DNA of 64,000 nt, from contig URIZ01000004.1 of NCBI GenBank assembly GCA_900548005.1, forward strand, positions 56,643 through 120,642, read 5' to 3'. This stretch comes from an uncultured Eubacteriales bacterium. Lineage in GTDB: Bacteria; Bacillota; Clostridia; Christensenellales; CAG-917. The notes beneath the pieces were generated by a model. The model was not told where the DNA came from. It saw nothing but the letters and a program-made list of their open reading frames with translations, and made no database searches. Positions 41,249 through 51,046 of this stretch are shown here, one piece after another. A program made the translations under genes and the position numbers. The number at the start of each line of letters is the position of its first letter. Within the stretch, counting starts at the first letter, position 1.

Positions 41249-41454
41249 CGATTTTTTGCGATATTGGGCGCAAAATTATTATTTGCGGCAAACGGAGCGG
41301 ATAATATGGCGATAAATAGCGGAGATCGGCTTGGCGCATGGCAACGGAATTTGTCAAAACGGAAAAACAAAGCGGCGAAAATTGCAATATTATGCCCAAA
41401 AGAGTGTGAAAAAAGAAGAAGAAAGGGCGCAAAGGCAATTATCGAGTCAAATTG

Positions 41455-41483
41455 TGGACTTATCTTGCAAAATGCGGTAGAAT
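41455..41483 (+). promoter_or_regulatory. Promoter of the ABC-F gene (leaderless)
   Basis: TGGACT (41455-41460), 17 nt, TAGAAT (41478-41483); the ATG at 41491 is 7 nt beyond the -10 and no ribosome-binding site is present. Confidence 0.65.
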
Positions 41484-41490
41484 TTGTCGT

Positions 41491-43383
41491 ATGCAGATCG
41501 TAGTTTCAAACATAGCGGTGGAATATGACGGCACGCCTGTGCTTACACAGGTGGATTTTGCCGTGCGCGAAAACGAGAAGATTGCGCTTGTGGGGCGCAA
41601 CGGATGCGGAAAGACCACGCTGCTTAAAGTGCTTACGGGCGAAGTGGACTACACTTGCGGTGTGGAAGGCGAGCCCTACGGCGTGTTTGAAAACGGCAAT
41701 CCGGTTGTGGGATTTTTGAAACAGACGTCCAACGACGAGCTTGGCAGGACGATGCTTGACGAGATATTGTCCGCATACGCGCCGCTTTTGGAGACAGAAA
41801 GGAATATGGAATCCGCGCGCCTTGCGCTTGAAAAGGACGCATGCGAGCAAAACGTGCGCATATATTCGTCTCTTTGCGAAAAATTTGAGAGAGACGGCGG
41901 ATATTTGTACAAGAAAGAGTATATGACAGCCGTGCGCAAGTTCGGCTTTTGCGATGACGATTTGAAAAAGACGCTCAACACGTTTTCGGGCGGACAGCGC
42001 ACCAAAATCGCGCTGATAAAACTGCTGCTGTCAAAGCCGGACGTGCTTCTTCTCGACGAGCCGACCAACCACTTGGATTTGGAGGCGATAGAGTGGCTTG
42101 AAAACTATCTTTGCGCCTACAAAAAGTCTTGCGTTATCGTGTCGCACGACAGAATGTTCCTTGACAAAATCGTCAACGTTGTCTATGAGATAGAGTATGG
42201 CGAGGCGACAAGGTACACGGGCAACTACTCGGCGTTCATGGCGCAAAAACAGCAGGCGTACGACAAGGCTTTGAAGGATTCCATGGCGCGCAAAAAGGAG
42301 ATCGAACGCCTGAATGCACTGGTTGAAAGATTCCGCTACAAAGCGTCAAAAGCCGCTATGGCGCAAGCAAAAATCAAACAAATCGAGAGAATAGGCGACG
42401 TCAACGCGCCAAGTCCGTTCAACGTATCTACGTTCCGCGGAGCGTTCGAGCCCGAGCGCGAAACGGTGGAGAAGGCGATTGTGCTTGACAAGCTCGTCTT
42501 TGGATACGACAAGCCGCTCGGCGAGATAAGCGCGGTGATAAAACGCGGCGAAAAGGTGGGCATAATCGGCAACAACGGCACGGGCAAATCCACGCTTGTG
42601 AAGACGGTTATGCACCTTGTCAAAGCCCTTGACGGCACGGCGATTTTCGGCTTGCACGCAAACGTGGGATATTTCGATCAGACGCTCACGCAAAGTTTTT
42701 CGACCAAGACGGTGCTAGAAGATTTTCAAGACGAATTTCCCCTTCTTGACAACACGCAGGCTCGCAGCGCGCTTGGTGCGTTCTTGTTCTCGGGTGACGA
42801 CGTGTTCAAGCGGATATGCGACTTGTCGGGCGGTGAAAAAGTGCGCCTTGCGCTTTGCAAAATCATCCGCAAACGCCCCAACATTCTCATCCTTGACGAG
42901 CCGACCAACCACATGGACATCATCGGCAAAGAGACGCTTGAAAACTTGCTTTCGGGCTACACCGGCACGGTGCTGACCGTATCTCACGACAGATATTTCA
43001 TCAACCGAGTGTGCAACCGCCTTATCGTGTTCGAAGACGGCAAAGTGAACGTGTTTGACGGCACGTACACCGACTTCGAGCAATCCAAAAAAGCGGCAGA
43101 GTTGCCGATCGGATGCCAAAACGCACCCGTTGCGAAAAAGAAAGAAAAGCCCGTGTCAGAGAGCAAAGAGATTGCTCGGCGCAAGCACAGAATGAGCTTT
43201 CTCGAAGAGAAAATGAGCGGCATAGAAGACAACATCGCAAAGATAGAAGACACCCTTCACAACGATGAAACCGTGTATTCCGACTACAAGAAAATCAGCG
43301 AATTGCAAGCGGAGATAGACGCGCTAAAAGCAAAGCTCGCGCCCCTTGAAGAAGAATGGCTCGAATTGTCAGAAAAAGAATAA
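41491..43383 (+). CDS. ABC-F family ATPase (ribosome-associated)
   Basis: Soluble protein with two ATP-binding cassettes and no membrane domain. The first cassette has Walker A GRNGCGKTT, signature TFSGGQRTK and Walker B LLLDEPTNHLDLEAIEW. The second has GNNGTGKST, LSGGEKVRL and LILDEPTNHMDI. The linker (about residues 240-330) is charged and helical, the P-site tRNA interaction motif of the family. A C-terminal coiled coil (about 560-630) resembles YfmR/YdiF-type or Uup proteins. At 630 aa it is full length. Members act as translation factors or ribosome-protection proteins; nothing here points to antibiotic resistance. Start at 41491; the frame extends to 41452 through the promoter. Confidence 0.93.
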   Translation: MQIVVSNIAVEYDGTPVLTQVDFAVRENEKIALVGRNGCGKTTLLKVLTGEVDYTCGVEGEPYGVFENGNPVVGFLKQTSNDELGRTMLDEILSAYAPLLETERNMESARLALEKDACEQNVRIYSSLCEKFERDGGYLYKKEYMTAVRKFGFCDDDLKKTLNTFSGGQRTKIALIKLLLSKPDVLLLDEPTNHLDLEAIEWLENYLCAYKKSCVIVSHDRMFLDKIVNVVYEIEYGEATRYTGNYSAFMAQKQQAYDKALKDSMARKKEIERLNALVERFRYKASKAAMAQAKIKQIERIGDVNAPSPFNVSTFRGAFEPERETVEKAIVLDKLVFGYDKPLGEISAVIKRGEKVGIIGNNGTGKSTLVKTVMHLVKALDGTAIFGLHANVGYFDQTLTQSFSTKTVLEDFQDEFPLLDNTQARSALGAFLFSGDDVFKRICDLSGGEKVRLALCKIIRKRPNILILDEPTNHMDIIGKETLENLLSGYTGTVLTVSHDRYFINRVCNRLIVFEDGKVNVFDGTYTDFEQSKKAAELPIGCQNAPVAKKKEKPVSESKEIARRKHRMSFLEEKMSGIEDNIAKIEDTLHNDETVYSDYKKISELQAEIDALKAKLAPLEEEWLELSEKE

Positions 43384-43589
43384 CACGCACTTTATGTCAC
43401 AAAAACGCATATATAAAACCTTGATTTGAGCAAAACAACGCGAAATCGAATTGTGCATTATGACTGTAAGCAGGCAGCGAAAAGCGGCGATATAAATATA
43501 GTCGCTTTTGCAAAACACACAAGAAGAAAAGATAAAAACAATCGTGACCGTCAATCAAAAGCGACGATAGATAAGCCCAAAAGCAAACA

Positions 43590-43621
43590 AAAAATACACC
43601 GAAATTAAGGTGTATTTTTTG
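43590..43621. terminator. Bidirectional terminator between ABC-F and the 1333-aa gene
   Basis: ATACACC (43594-43600) pairs perfectly with GGTGTAT (43609-43615), with an A run on the left and a T run on the right. The two flanking genes converge on it. Confidence 0.9.
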
Positions 43622-43675
43622 TTGCGACAGGGTTGTCGTATTGTGTAGGAATTTTGTTGCCGTTTTCGTTGCGGA

Positions 43676-46600
43676 TTATATTGTGTAGCCGCAAGCCTTT
43701 TCCATATCGATGACGATGCCCACCGACTCTCTGAACGTCAGGCTTGAGAAGAAGTTTTTGAGTTTGACGTCTTTGAGTGCGGAGCGGACGATCGTGTCGG
43801 TTGACGCAACGCCTGCAAATTCCATAAGTTCGCCCACCGACATCTCGGTGATCGTGCTTTGCAAATTGGCGTTGAGAGAGTTGATCGTGGAGTCGGCAAA
43901 TTTTTCAAAAAGGCTGTCTGGAGTGACTTCCATGATCTCGCCCACGGTTGCGGTCTTGATGACGCTGTCGATGTTGGCGATCGTCACTTTTTTGGTTGCG
44001 AGCATACGGATAACGGCTTGGCTCTTTTCGCGGATCATGCCGCCTTCTCTTGCCACCATGGATTGAGTGTGGGGGAGCGCGATTGCATACGCGCCGCTCA
44101 CTTTGACGTAGGTTTCGTTTGCGGTTGCAAGATAGCCGACCACTTGCTCGAATCTGTCAAGTCCGTCATGTTTTGCGGGGTCATACGCCACGTATTCGTT
44201 GCCGTTGAACACGTAGTTGCCGCTTGCGGATTTGACATAGATGTTCTCGCAATACACCTTGGAGTAGAGCGGCTCTTTGGAGCTGCCGTCATCGTTTTTG
44301 CCTGAGTATTGATAGGATGTGTCGTCGCTTGCGTTCGGAGTGGTGGTGGGCACGTAGAATTTCGTGCCGTCCGTCTTTGTTTGTTTGACAAAGTATGATG
44401 AGAATCCCAGATGCGTGAGTTTTGTAGAATCGTAGGGGGTGTACTTGCCGCTTATTTCGACATAGAGATTTGCATCTGAATAGGTTGCCGCCTCGATGCC
44501 GCCGCTTGTCACGCTCTCTCTGGTGTACAGCTTTTCAAATTTGCCGATTGACGCGAGATATACGCAAAGAGCGGTGTTGTCCACGTATTCTTCGCCGTGT
44601 TTGTAGTACACGCCGCCGTTTTTGGCGGCAGTGCCGATATCGCCAAGGTTGTTGAGCTTTTTGTAGGCAAAGCGCACTGTTCCGCTTTGGTGGAGCTTTG
44701 CAATTGGGGTGGGGATGAAAGCGTAATCTCTTGCGATGTATTTGCCGAATTGGTTGTACACAAACGTGTATGCTTTGCCGCTTTCGTCGTAGCCGAGCGG
44801 GTTGACGATAAATCTATCCGTTTCTTGAATGGTCGAAGCAATCGTGGATGTAGGATTATATGTCGTGTCGACAGACACCGCGTATTGCTCGTACACGTCG
44901 ATAAGCTCGCTAAGGAGCATATCTTTGATGATTGTGTCAAGAGCGGTTGAGAGCGAGTTGACGGGCACAAACGCAAGACGTTTCAGCACCGCCGAGCTTT
45001 TGCCTGCGCGAGATACGTAATACACGCCCGTTTCGTCACGCTTGAACACGTGGTTGGTCTCATCGTAGGCATAGTACGTCACGGTGGGGTTTGCAAGCTT
45101 GTAGGCGGCATCCGCAACTTCCAATACGTCGGGATCGATGTCTATCACGTCGCCCAGCGTGAGCATGTCAAAAGCGGTGGAGAAGTCGCCGATATTTGAG
45201 AACGCAAGACGTTGCAACACCTTTGAAGACGCATCGCCCACCGCTGTTCTGTCATAGCGAGTGTAGAGTGTGGCATCGGAGTGCGTTGCGATGTTGTAGA
45301 GCGTGAAATAGAAGTCATGCACAAAAGATCCGTTGTCGTCCGCAACGTAGGTCGCAGGGGACGAGGACGAGTCTTTTTTGAAGCGTTGCATGCCTTGCAT
45401 AAGGGTGTTGTTCTCATCGTAGAACACGTATCCGTCACCCACGACTTTGACGTATTTTCCGCTTGCATCGGGCGTGAATTGGTCAAATTTGACGTCAACG
45501 GTTTCGCTGAGAGTCAAGTCGTTGGCGATCTTGTCAAGGTCTTTGATCAGGCAATCGTGTGCCACGAGCGATTTCATAATGCGCGCGGAATCGGCGGATA
45601 TTTCGATGACTTCGGAGAGTTTCAATTCGTCCGCAACGTCCGCAAACTTGTTGAGAGTCGTGCCGCGTTTTGCAAGCGAGCGCATGATGACTGCAGAGTC
45701 CGCTTTCACGCGGATAAGCTCGTCGATGAAGAGCGAATCCACCTTTTCGCCCACTTCGTTGAGAAGGTAGCCGCGTCTTGCCATAGACTGAATGGTGATG
45801 CTTGTCGCGCTTTCCAAAGTGAGTGCATAGCGGTCAAGTCCCGCGTGTTTTTCGGCATCGTAGAGCGTATATCTAGCGATGTTCACGTACGTTTCGCCGC
45901 TTTCATCGGCGGTGGGGACAAAGTTGCCGCTTGCGTCTTTCGCAAAAAGTCCGCTCTCGGCTTTTGCTTGTTTGTGCAGTTCGAGATACTTGTTGTACGG
46001 CACAAAGAGATCGGTCTTGACATAGTCGCCGCTCGGATTTTTTGCGTATTGGTCGTAGGTGATTTCGATAAGCTCACCGATAGAGAGCTCGTTGACGATG
46101 GTGTCGATGTTTTCAAGCGTTGCGCCGTGCGCCGCAAGCGACTTCATCGCAATGGATGAAGAATCGTTGACGTCGATCACGTCATCGATTTTGAGAGTGT
46201 TGATTTTCGTGCCGATGTCTTTGAGTTTGCAGTCTTTGAGAGCTTTGACGATCTTGGACGATTCGGGGTTTACGACGTCGCCCACGGTGAGCGAGTTGAG
46301 AAGATCGTTCGCGTTTTGAAGTTCGGTGACCGTCATATACGCCACGAGTTGCAGAATCTGTTCCGACGTTCCGACATGCACGCGCTCGTAGCAATCGGTA
46401 TAGACGGGTGTTTTGCCGTCTTCATAGACTGAGAGTTTCGTGTTTTTGTCAACGGGGGAGTCATAGACGAAATAGCGTTCCGCATTTTCAAAAGATCCGT
46501 CCGCAGCTTTTCTGACGGTGTTGCCAAGTGTGATTTTGCCTGTCGTCACGCCCGATGAGAAGGGAACGACTGTTGAGCCGACAGTGGTATACACATCGTT

Positions 46601-47677
46601 TAGAGAAAGGAAACCCTTTGAGAACAGTGTGAAGCTCGCGCCGTCAAAGCTCACGATCTTGTTTGCGTAAGACAGCACGAAATATTCATCGCTTGCGCCC
46701 GTGTATTTTTCGTACTGCACGTGACGATAGAATTCTTTTTGGTTGTTTTCCGCATCGAAATCGGATTTGTAGCAAGAGTTGTCCACAACGTATTTTTCAA
46801 CGCTGTTGCCGTCCGCGTCCTTGACGGTTTTCTTGACGTAGCGCAACTCTTTTTCCACAAGGGTATCATTAGTGCCGTCACCGTCCGTGTCGGTTGCGCC
46901 GGCTATGTAGCTTTCAATGCCCACACTTGTTTTGCCGTCCGTGAGAGCGGATTTTTCGACAAGCTCGTATCTGTTGTCCGCCTTGACGTACACGTCGTTT
47001 TCGCCCACCTTGACAAAGGTGTCGGAGTCAACGTTGAGAATCTTGTCAAGCGTCATGCCGTTCACCACCGATCCGAAGGAAGAAAGGGGCACGTCTTGCA
47101 CGGTGGCAAGCAATTTGTTGTCGCCAACGCCCACGTCTATGCCGAACGTATCCTTGATAGAGCGGATTGTCATCTCGCCGTTGAGAGAAGACAAGATGTT
47201 GTTGAGTGCAGTCTGAACGTTGTTGTCAACGTTGTCGTTTAGCACGGGCAAGCCGTAGGAAGAGAAGTCCACGCCTACGAGCTTGCTTATGTCGCCCTGC
47301 GTGAACGAGTTGACGATCTTTGACGAGTCGGCAATAAGATCGCTTATGGGCAGGGAAAAGAACTCTTTGTCCGTGAAATCGATGCCGCTTATGCCTTTTA
47401 GCAGGGATATTCCGTAATGCTCGTAGAGCGTCTTCAAGCTCAGCGAATTGATGTTTTTCACGTCGCCGATGATGCTTTTGACCGCGTCGATGAGCTTTTG
47501 CGAGTATATCGCGCTGTCTTTTGCGATGACTTCTTCGGGGGTGAGCGACTCTTGCAATTGTCCCACCGTCATAGACGATCCGATTGCAAACACCGCGCCG
47601 CCGATTGCCAGCACGAAAAGAATGATGCCCAGCACCATACCCAGAATGAACGTAAGCGTACCTTTGAGAACTCTCAT
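43676..47677 (-). CDS. Large membrane-anchored repeat protein, unknown function
   Basis: 1333 aa. One hydrophobic segment at residues 7-33 anchors or exports it; the rest is polar. I do not recognise the family. Most of the chain is built from a degenerate unit of about 35-40 residues, with a core like LxxGELIEV, DSxxIMxSLA and RGxTL. Examples are LSIGELIEI, LFIDELIRV, LKLSEVIEI, LTLGDVIDI, ATVGEIMEV and MSVGELMEF. Longer inserts rich in Tyr and Asp (YVKV..., YTLYDAEKH, YFTLYNIATH) sit between units. AGGAGCAAG precedes the ATG, and a terminator-like hairpin lies between it and cvpA. Surface location is inferred from the anchor only. Confidence 0.85.
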   Translation of the reverse strand: MRVLKGTLTFILGMVLGIILFVLAIGGAVFAIGSSMTVGQLQESLTPEEVIAKDSAIYSQKLIDAVKSIIGDVKNINSLSLKTLYEHYGISLLKGISGIDFTDKEFFSLPISDLIADSSKIVNSFTQGDISKLVGVDFSSYGLPVLNDNVDNNVQTALNNILSSLNGEMTIRSIKDTFGIDVGVGDNKLLATVQDVPLSSFGSVVNGMTLDKILNVDSDTFVKVGENDVYVKADNRYELVEKSALTDGKTSVGIESYIAGATDTDGDGTNDTLVEKELRYVKKTVKDADGNSVEKYVVDNSCYKSDFDAENNQKEFYRHVQYEKYTGASDEYFVLSYANKIVSFDGASFTLFSKGFLSLNDVYTTVGSTVVPFSSGVTTGKITLGNTVRKAADGSFENAERYFVYDSPVDKNTKLSVYEDGKTPVYTDCYERVHVGTSEQILQLVAYMTVTELQNANDLLNSLTVGDVVNPESSKIVKALKDCKLKDIGTKINTLKIDDVIDVNDSSSIAMKSLAAHGATLENIDTIVNELSIGELIEITYDQYAKNPSGDYVKTDLFVPYNKYLELHKQAKAESGLFAKDASGNFVPTADESGETYVNIARYTLYDAEKHAGLDRYALTLESATSITIQSMARRGYLLNEVGEKVDSLFIDELIRVKADSAVIMRSLAKRGTTLNKFADVADELKLSEVIEISADSARIMKSLVAHDCLIKDLDKIANDLTLSETVDVKFDQFTPDASGKYVKVVGDGYVFYDENNTLMQGMQRFKKDSSSSPATYVADDNGSFVHDFYFTLYNIATHSDATLYTRYDRTAVGDASSKVLQRLAFSNIGDFSTAFDMLTLGDVIDIDPDVLEVADAAYKLANPTVTYYAYDETNHVFKRDETGVYYVSRAGKSSAVLKRLAFVPVNSLSTALDTIIKDMLLSELIDVYEQYAVSVDTTYNPTSTIASTIQETDRFIVNPLGYDESGKAYTFVYNQFGKYIARDYAFIPTPIAKLHQSGTVRFAYKKLNNLGDIGTAAKNGGVYYKHGEEYVDNTALCVYLASIGKFEKLYTRESVTSGGIEAATYSDANLYVEISGKYTPYDSTKLTHLGFSSYFVKQTKTDGTKFYVPTTTPNASDDTSYQYSGKNDDGSSKEPLYSKVYCENIYVKSASGNYVFNGNEYVAYDPAKHDGLDRFEQVVGYLATANETYVKVSGAYAIALPHTQSMVAREGGMIREKSQAVIRMLATKKVTIANIDSVIKTATVGEIMEVTPDSLFEKFADSTINSLNANLQSTITEMSVGELMEFAGVASTDTIVRSALKDVKLKNFFSSLTFRESVGIVIDMEKACGYTI

Positions 47678-47689
47678 AACTTGCTCCTA

Positions 47690-47722
47690 TATAAAAAACG
47701 CGCCCCCATACGAGCGCGCCGA
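47690..47722 (-). terminator. Attenuator-like terminator between cvpA and the 1333-aa gene
   Basis: Minus strand CGCGC (complement of 47714-47718) pairs with GCGCG (complement of 47699-47703), followed by six T residues. The ribosome-binding site of the 1333-aa gene follows at once, so read-through would be required for expression from the cvpA promoter. Confidence 0.7.
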
Positions 47723-47729
47723 TGCGTCG

Positions 47730-48509
47730 TCAACCGAATATCTTGTGGAATAGGATCGCGACGGGATTTTTGAGATAGAGATAACCACACACGGTGGAAT
47801 TTGACAAATATTCGTCCACTTGCGGAATCTTGTTGCGCAGCGAGCTTAAAATCGCAAGCACGAGCAGGATAAACACAAATGCGAACGCCGTTGAAACTAT
47901 AGCGCCGAAAATGCGGTCGATTGCTTTGAGCGCGCTGCTCTCGGAGTTGCGCATCCCTGCAAATATCTTGCGCAGGATAAAGCATATAAGCCACAAAGCA
48001 AGGCAGTATACGACAAACATGACGATCGCAACGATAAGGTCGCTCACAAATCTGCCTGCCACGCCGCCAATGGTCTGTCCGTCTTCGGTGATGAAAGACT
48101 TTGCAAGCCACAAGGCGAGTTTGCTTTTGAGCGAAGACGTGAGATTTCCGTTTGCCGCCTCTTCGAGATTGACGCGTCTTGTCTCTCCGTCAACGGTGGT
48201 GTCCACCCAATACGACAAAGAGCCGTTTTCTTCCTTTGTGACGTAGATTGGGGTGGCAAACAGCTGGTTTTTGCTCTCTATGGACGTTGAGATGGAGTTG
48301 TCCATCTTTTCAAACATTTCGAGTTTGCGCACAGGCTCGAAAGTGGGAGTGATGATAAGAAGCGACGCAAGCATAATCGCCAAAGCGAGAAAGAAGCCTT
48401 TGAAAGATTTTGAAAAGCCTCTGATTATGCCAAGTATCAGCCCGAGCGCGAGAATAACGAAAAACGCTATATCCGCATACGGAACGTCTGCTGCGAGAAT
48501 GTACGTCAT
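47730..48509 (-). CDS. CvpA-family membrane protein
   Basis: 259 aa. The N-terminal part, PYADIAFFVILALGLILGIIRGFSKSF (split here as residues 9-35), has the CvpA pattern of a G-x-x-R-G turn between two membrane helices. Two further helices occur near 155-185 and 205-235, the latter starting AIDRIFGAIVSTAFAF as in the family. A polar segment of about 80 residues (about 65-145) is inserted between helices. CvpA proteins are linked to envelope homeostasis but the mechanism is unknown. I start at 48509, which follows AAGGAGCAAC; the frame continues to 48560 without support. Confidence 0.8.
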   Translation of the reverse strand: MTYILAADVPYADIAFFVILALGLILGIIRGFSKSFKGFFLALAIMLASLLIITPTFEPVRKLEMFEKMDNSISTSIESKNQLFATPIYVTKEENGSLSYWVDTTVDGETRRVNLEEAANGNLTSSLKSKLALWLAKSFITEDGQTIGGVAGRFVSDLIVAIVMFVVYCLALWLICFILRKIFAGMRNSESSALKAIDRIFGAIVSTAFAFVFILLVLAILSSLRNKIPQVDEYLSNSTVCGYLYLKNPVAILFHKIFG

Positions 48510-48561
48510 GTTGCTCCTTTGTCTTATACGTGTGCGCGTATACTCTTTTGTGGTATACAAT

Positions 48562-48590
48562 ATTATAATCTACAAAAGAATTATATGCAA
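48562..48590 (-). promoter_or_regulatory. Promoter of cvpA
   Basis: Minus strand TTGCAT (48585-48590), 17 nt, TATAAT (48562-48567). The leader of about 50 nt contains two GTATAC palindromes. Confidence 0.8.
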
Positions 48591-48660
48591 TACAAATCGT
48601 AAAAAATATTTTGCCTTAAACACAACGAAACACTTGTCCACAAAGATACGTTTGTATTTT

Positions 48661-49170
48661 TTATATCGCGTTTTTTATCAAAACAGCTATTTTATCTGCC
48701 AAAACCGACACTTCAAGTGGCGATACGGTCAAAAGTTGCATAAGTGCGTCTCCGCGGTTTTGCGCCACAACGCCAAGCACTCCCACGTCCCCGAAGCGTT
48801 TTGTCTTGCCGCTCACGCCCGCCGGGCAAACTCCGTCGTCACGCAAAACCACTTCGCCCACCTTGTCTTTTTTGCCAAGGGACGCGTCCACTGCGACAAA
48901 CAGCGCGCCTTCGTGCGCCGCCTTGATGAATGTCAGCCACTCTTGCATATTCTTGCCGTTGACGTTGCTCTCTTGCGTGCCGTACACAAAACAAGGCACG
49001 TCGTATTTGCTTGTCAACAGCGTGCCGACCATAGGGCCGAGAGCGTCACCCGATATTGCGTTTGTGCCAAAACACACGATGACGACTTGTCTTTCATCAC
49101 GCTCGGTGATTGCGTTGAAAAGGGTTGTGACAAAAGGGATGAGCGTTTGCTCGCAAGCAGATTTTTCCAT
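48661..49170 (-). CDS. yyaC: YyaC-type (DUF1256) sporulation-associated protein
   Basis: 169 aa. The pattern IVCFGTNAISGDALGPMVGTLL, then VYGTQESNVNGKNMQEW, VAVDASLGKKDKVGEV, a Gly-rich CPAGVSGKTKRFGDVGVLG and a C-terminal helix matches the YyaC family, related to the GPR germination protease. The first motif is usually GTDRxTGD; here it is GTNAISGD, so one acidic residue is replaced. The family is mostly found in endospore formers. A TATAAT with extended TG lies about 20-25 nt upstream of the ATG, with no ribosome-binding site visible. It is read after a terminator that ends the surface-protein operon. Confidence 0.85.
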   Translation of the reverse strand: MEKSACEQTLIPFVTTLFNAITERDERQVVIVCFGTNAISGDALGPMVGTLLTSKYDVPCFVYGTQESNVNGKNMQEWLTFIKAAHEGALFVAVDASLGKKDKVGEVVLRDDGVCPAGVSGKTKRFGDVGVLGVVAQNRGDALMQLLTVSPLEVSVLADKIAVLIKNAI

Positions 49171-49224
49171 GCGCAGATTGTTGCCGAAAAAGCGCGCGAT
49201 TATACCATATACAAAATTGTCGTA

Positions 49225-49256
49225 TAAAAAAACGCGACGTCGAGCCGCGTTTTGTA
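49225..49256. terminator. Terminator of the surface-protein operon
   Basis: ACGCG (49232-49236) pairs with CGCGT (49246-49250) with A residues on the left and T residues on the right. On the minus strand it gives seven T residues and lies about 25 nt beyond the stop codon of the Ig/VanZ gene. Confidence 0.8.
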
Positions 49257-49280
49257 TTGTGATAATTTAGTTGTCGCCGT

Positions 49281-50971
49281 TTACTTTTCCTCCCTTTCGT
49301 CAACGTCGCTTGCCGCAAGAGATAGGGCGGTGTCAACGTATATCGCATCGTCCACCGAGTCGTCATAGCCGATCGGCAGAGCGTATTCGTCTTGCGTATA
49401 GAACTTTCTAAACACCGTTGAAAAGGTGAGTATGCCGCGAAGATGTCGCGCGTTGTCAAAACTCTTTTTGTTTGCAAGCCGCCATACAAGGCACACTATC
49501 GCAACAATCACGCACGCAACCGCCGCTCCGAACATCGCGCCCAAAAAGTCGGTGATGACGTCCGCCATGGTGCAGAATCTGCCGGGGGTGAAGTGTTGGA
49601 TAAGCTCGGATATGCCTGCGTAGCATAGGGCAAGGGGCGCGGTGAAGACGTATGCGTTCCACCTATGGCGAGCAAGCAGCCACAGCGTGCCGAATATGCC
49701 AAATCCCAGCACGGCGGACAAGCCTGCGTGTCCCATGAGCTTTCTCACAAAGGTGTAGGCATCGGCAAACAGTTTCACTTCAATGGTCTTTTCCACGTAC
49801 AAATCGGGGTTGAGCGTGGACGTGCAGCGTATCACGGATGTGCCAAAGCTCGAGCTTTTGAAAGTGCCGTTTTTCGAGATAGTGCCTTTGCCGCTCACCA
49901 CTTCCCACTTCACGTCGTCTTCATATTTTTTTGGGGAGTGCATGGCGGTGAATTTTGCGCCGTCGTTTGGAGTGACAACGGCAGGACCGGACACTCTCAG
50001 CTCGGTGGGGGCTATTTTATCCACCACAAGTTGCACGCTTGCTTTGACGTTTTGGTCGTATCGAGAAGTGAACGTGACTGTGCAAGTGCCGGGCGAGTAG
50101 GGGGAGAGAACGTCATACACAACGCTCACGCATCCGCCTTTCACGGTCACGATGCAGTCGTCGGGTGCGCCTTCGGGCAGAACTTTGGCAATGAGCGATT
50201 TGCACTTTGCTTGCAAGCCGTGCGTCACGTGCATGTCTTGTTTCAGCACAATGCTTTGCGGCTTGACATAGCTTGCGTTTGGCTCAACGGTGACTTCAAG
50301 GCTTGTTTCAACGCCCATCAAAGCCGCAGTGAGCGTTGCAGTGCCTTGCGATATACCGCTCACATAGCCGAATTTGTCCACTTTCAGCACGCTCTCGTCC
50401 GATGACGAGAATTTTGCTTTGCTCCGTTCCGTTTTGTTGTTGTTGATTTGCACAATGGCGGTCGTGCCCACCTTGACGGTTTGTCGAGCGAGATTTTCAG
50501 TCCGCAAGTTGCGGGGTTGTCGCCAAAACTTACCGCCCATACGGAAAATTTCAGTTTCTTATTGGATTTTAGAGTGACGGTGACCAGCGCTTCTCCGCGC
50601 TTGTGAAACGTCACAACCCCTTCTTCGTCCACGGTTGCGACGGACGGATTGCTCGACTTGAAATAGACTGCTCGATCCATTGTGTTTTCGGGCAGATATT
50701 GGGGGACTATCTGCATGGTGTCGCCCGTGTAGCCATTGTATGTAACGTCTTTTCCGTAGATGTTTTGCGTCACCACTTGCTTGTTGAACTTGGTGCTTAA
50801 GTCAAATCGTTGGTTGACCTTGTCCACCACGGCGTCGGTGTGCTCACCGCTTACGTCGGCAGGTACGGTTGATGCAATCCACAGCCCCGCCCACAGCGTA
50901 ACGGTTAGACACAGCGCGACAATCGCAAAAATTCTCAATGCGTTGAACCCTTTTCTGTCCTTTTCAAGCAT
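49281..50971 (-). pseudogene. Ig-like (Big-2) plus VanZ-like membrane protein, frameshifted
   Basis: Two frames, 50384-50971 and 49281-50540, form one gene broken near TTT 50480-50482. Adding one base there would read ...ISLDKTVKVGTTAIV... and give about 563 aa. In order: an N-terminal membrane segment (about 13-33), three or so bacterial Ig-like repeats with SSNPSVATVDEEGVV and SSDESVLKVDKFGYV, then a VanZ-like domain with GHAGLSAVLGF and ISELIQHFTPGR, and an acidic tail. A fusion of surface Ig-like repeats to VanZ is uncommon. It is the last gene of the exporter/surface-protein cluster. The lesion may be real or an assembly error. Confidence 0.75.
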
Positions 50972-51010
50972 AATCTCACTTCCGTCTATAGAGTATCACG
51001 TCAAATCCGA

Positions 51011-51033
51011 ACGGCTCTTGCAAGGAGAGCCGT
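51011..51033 (-). other. Intercistronic hairpin before the Ig/VanZ gene
   Basis: ACGGCTCT (51011-51018) pairs perfectly with AGAGCCGT (51026-51033) around a 7-nt loop. There is no T run, so it looks like an mRNA processing or stability hairpin, 15 nt beyond the stop codon of the 2083-aa gene. Confidence 0.6.
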
Positions 51034-51046
51034 CTGTCATATCAAA

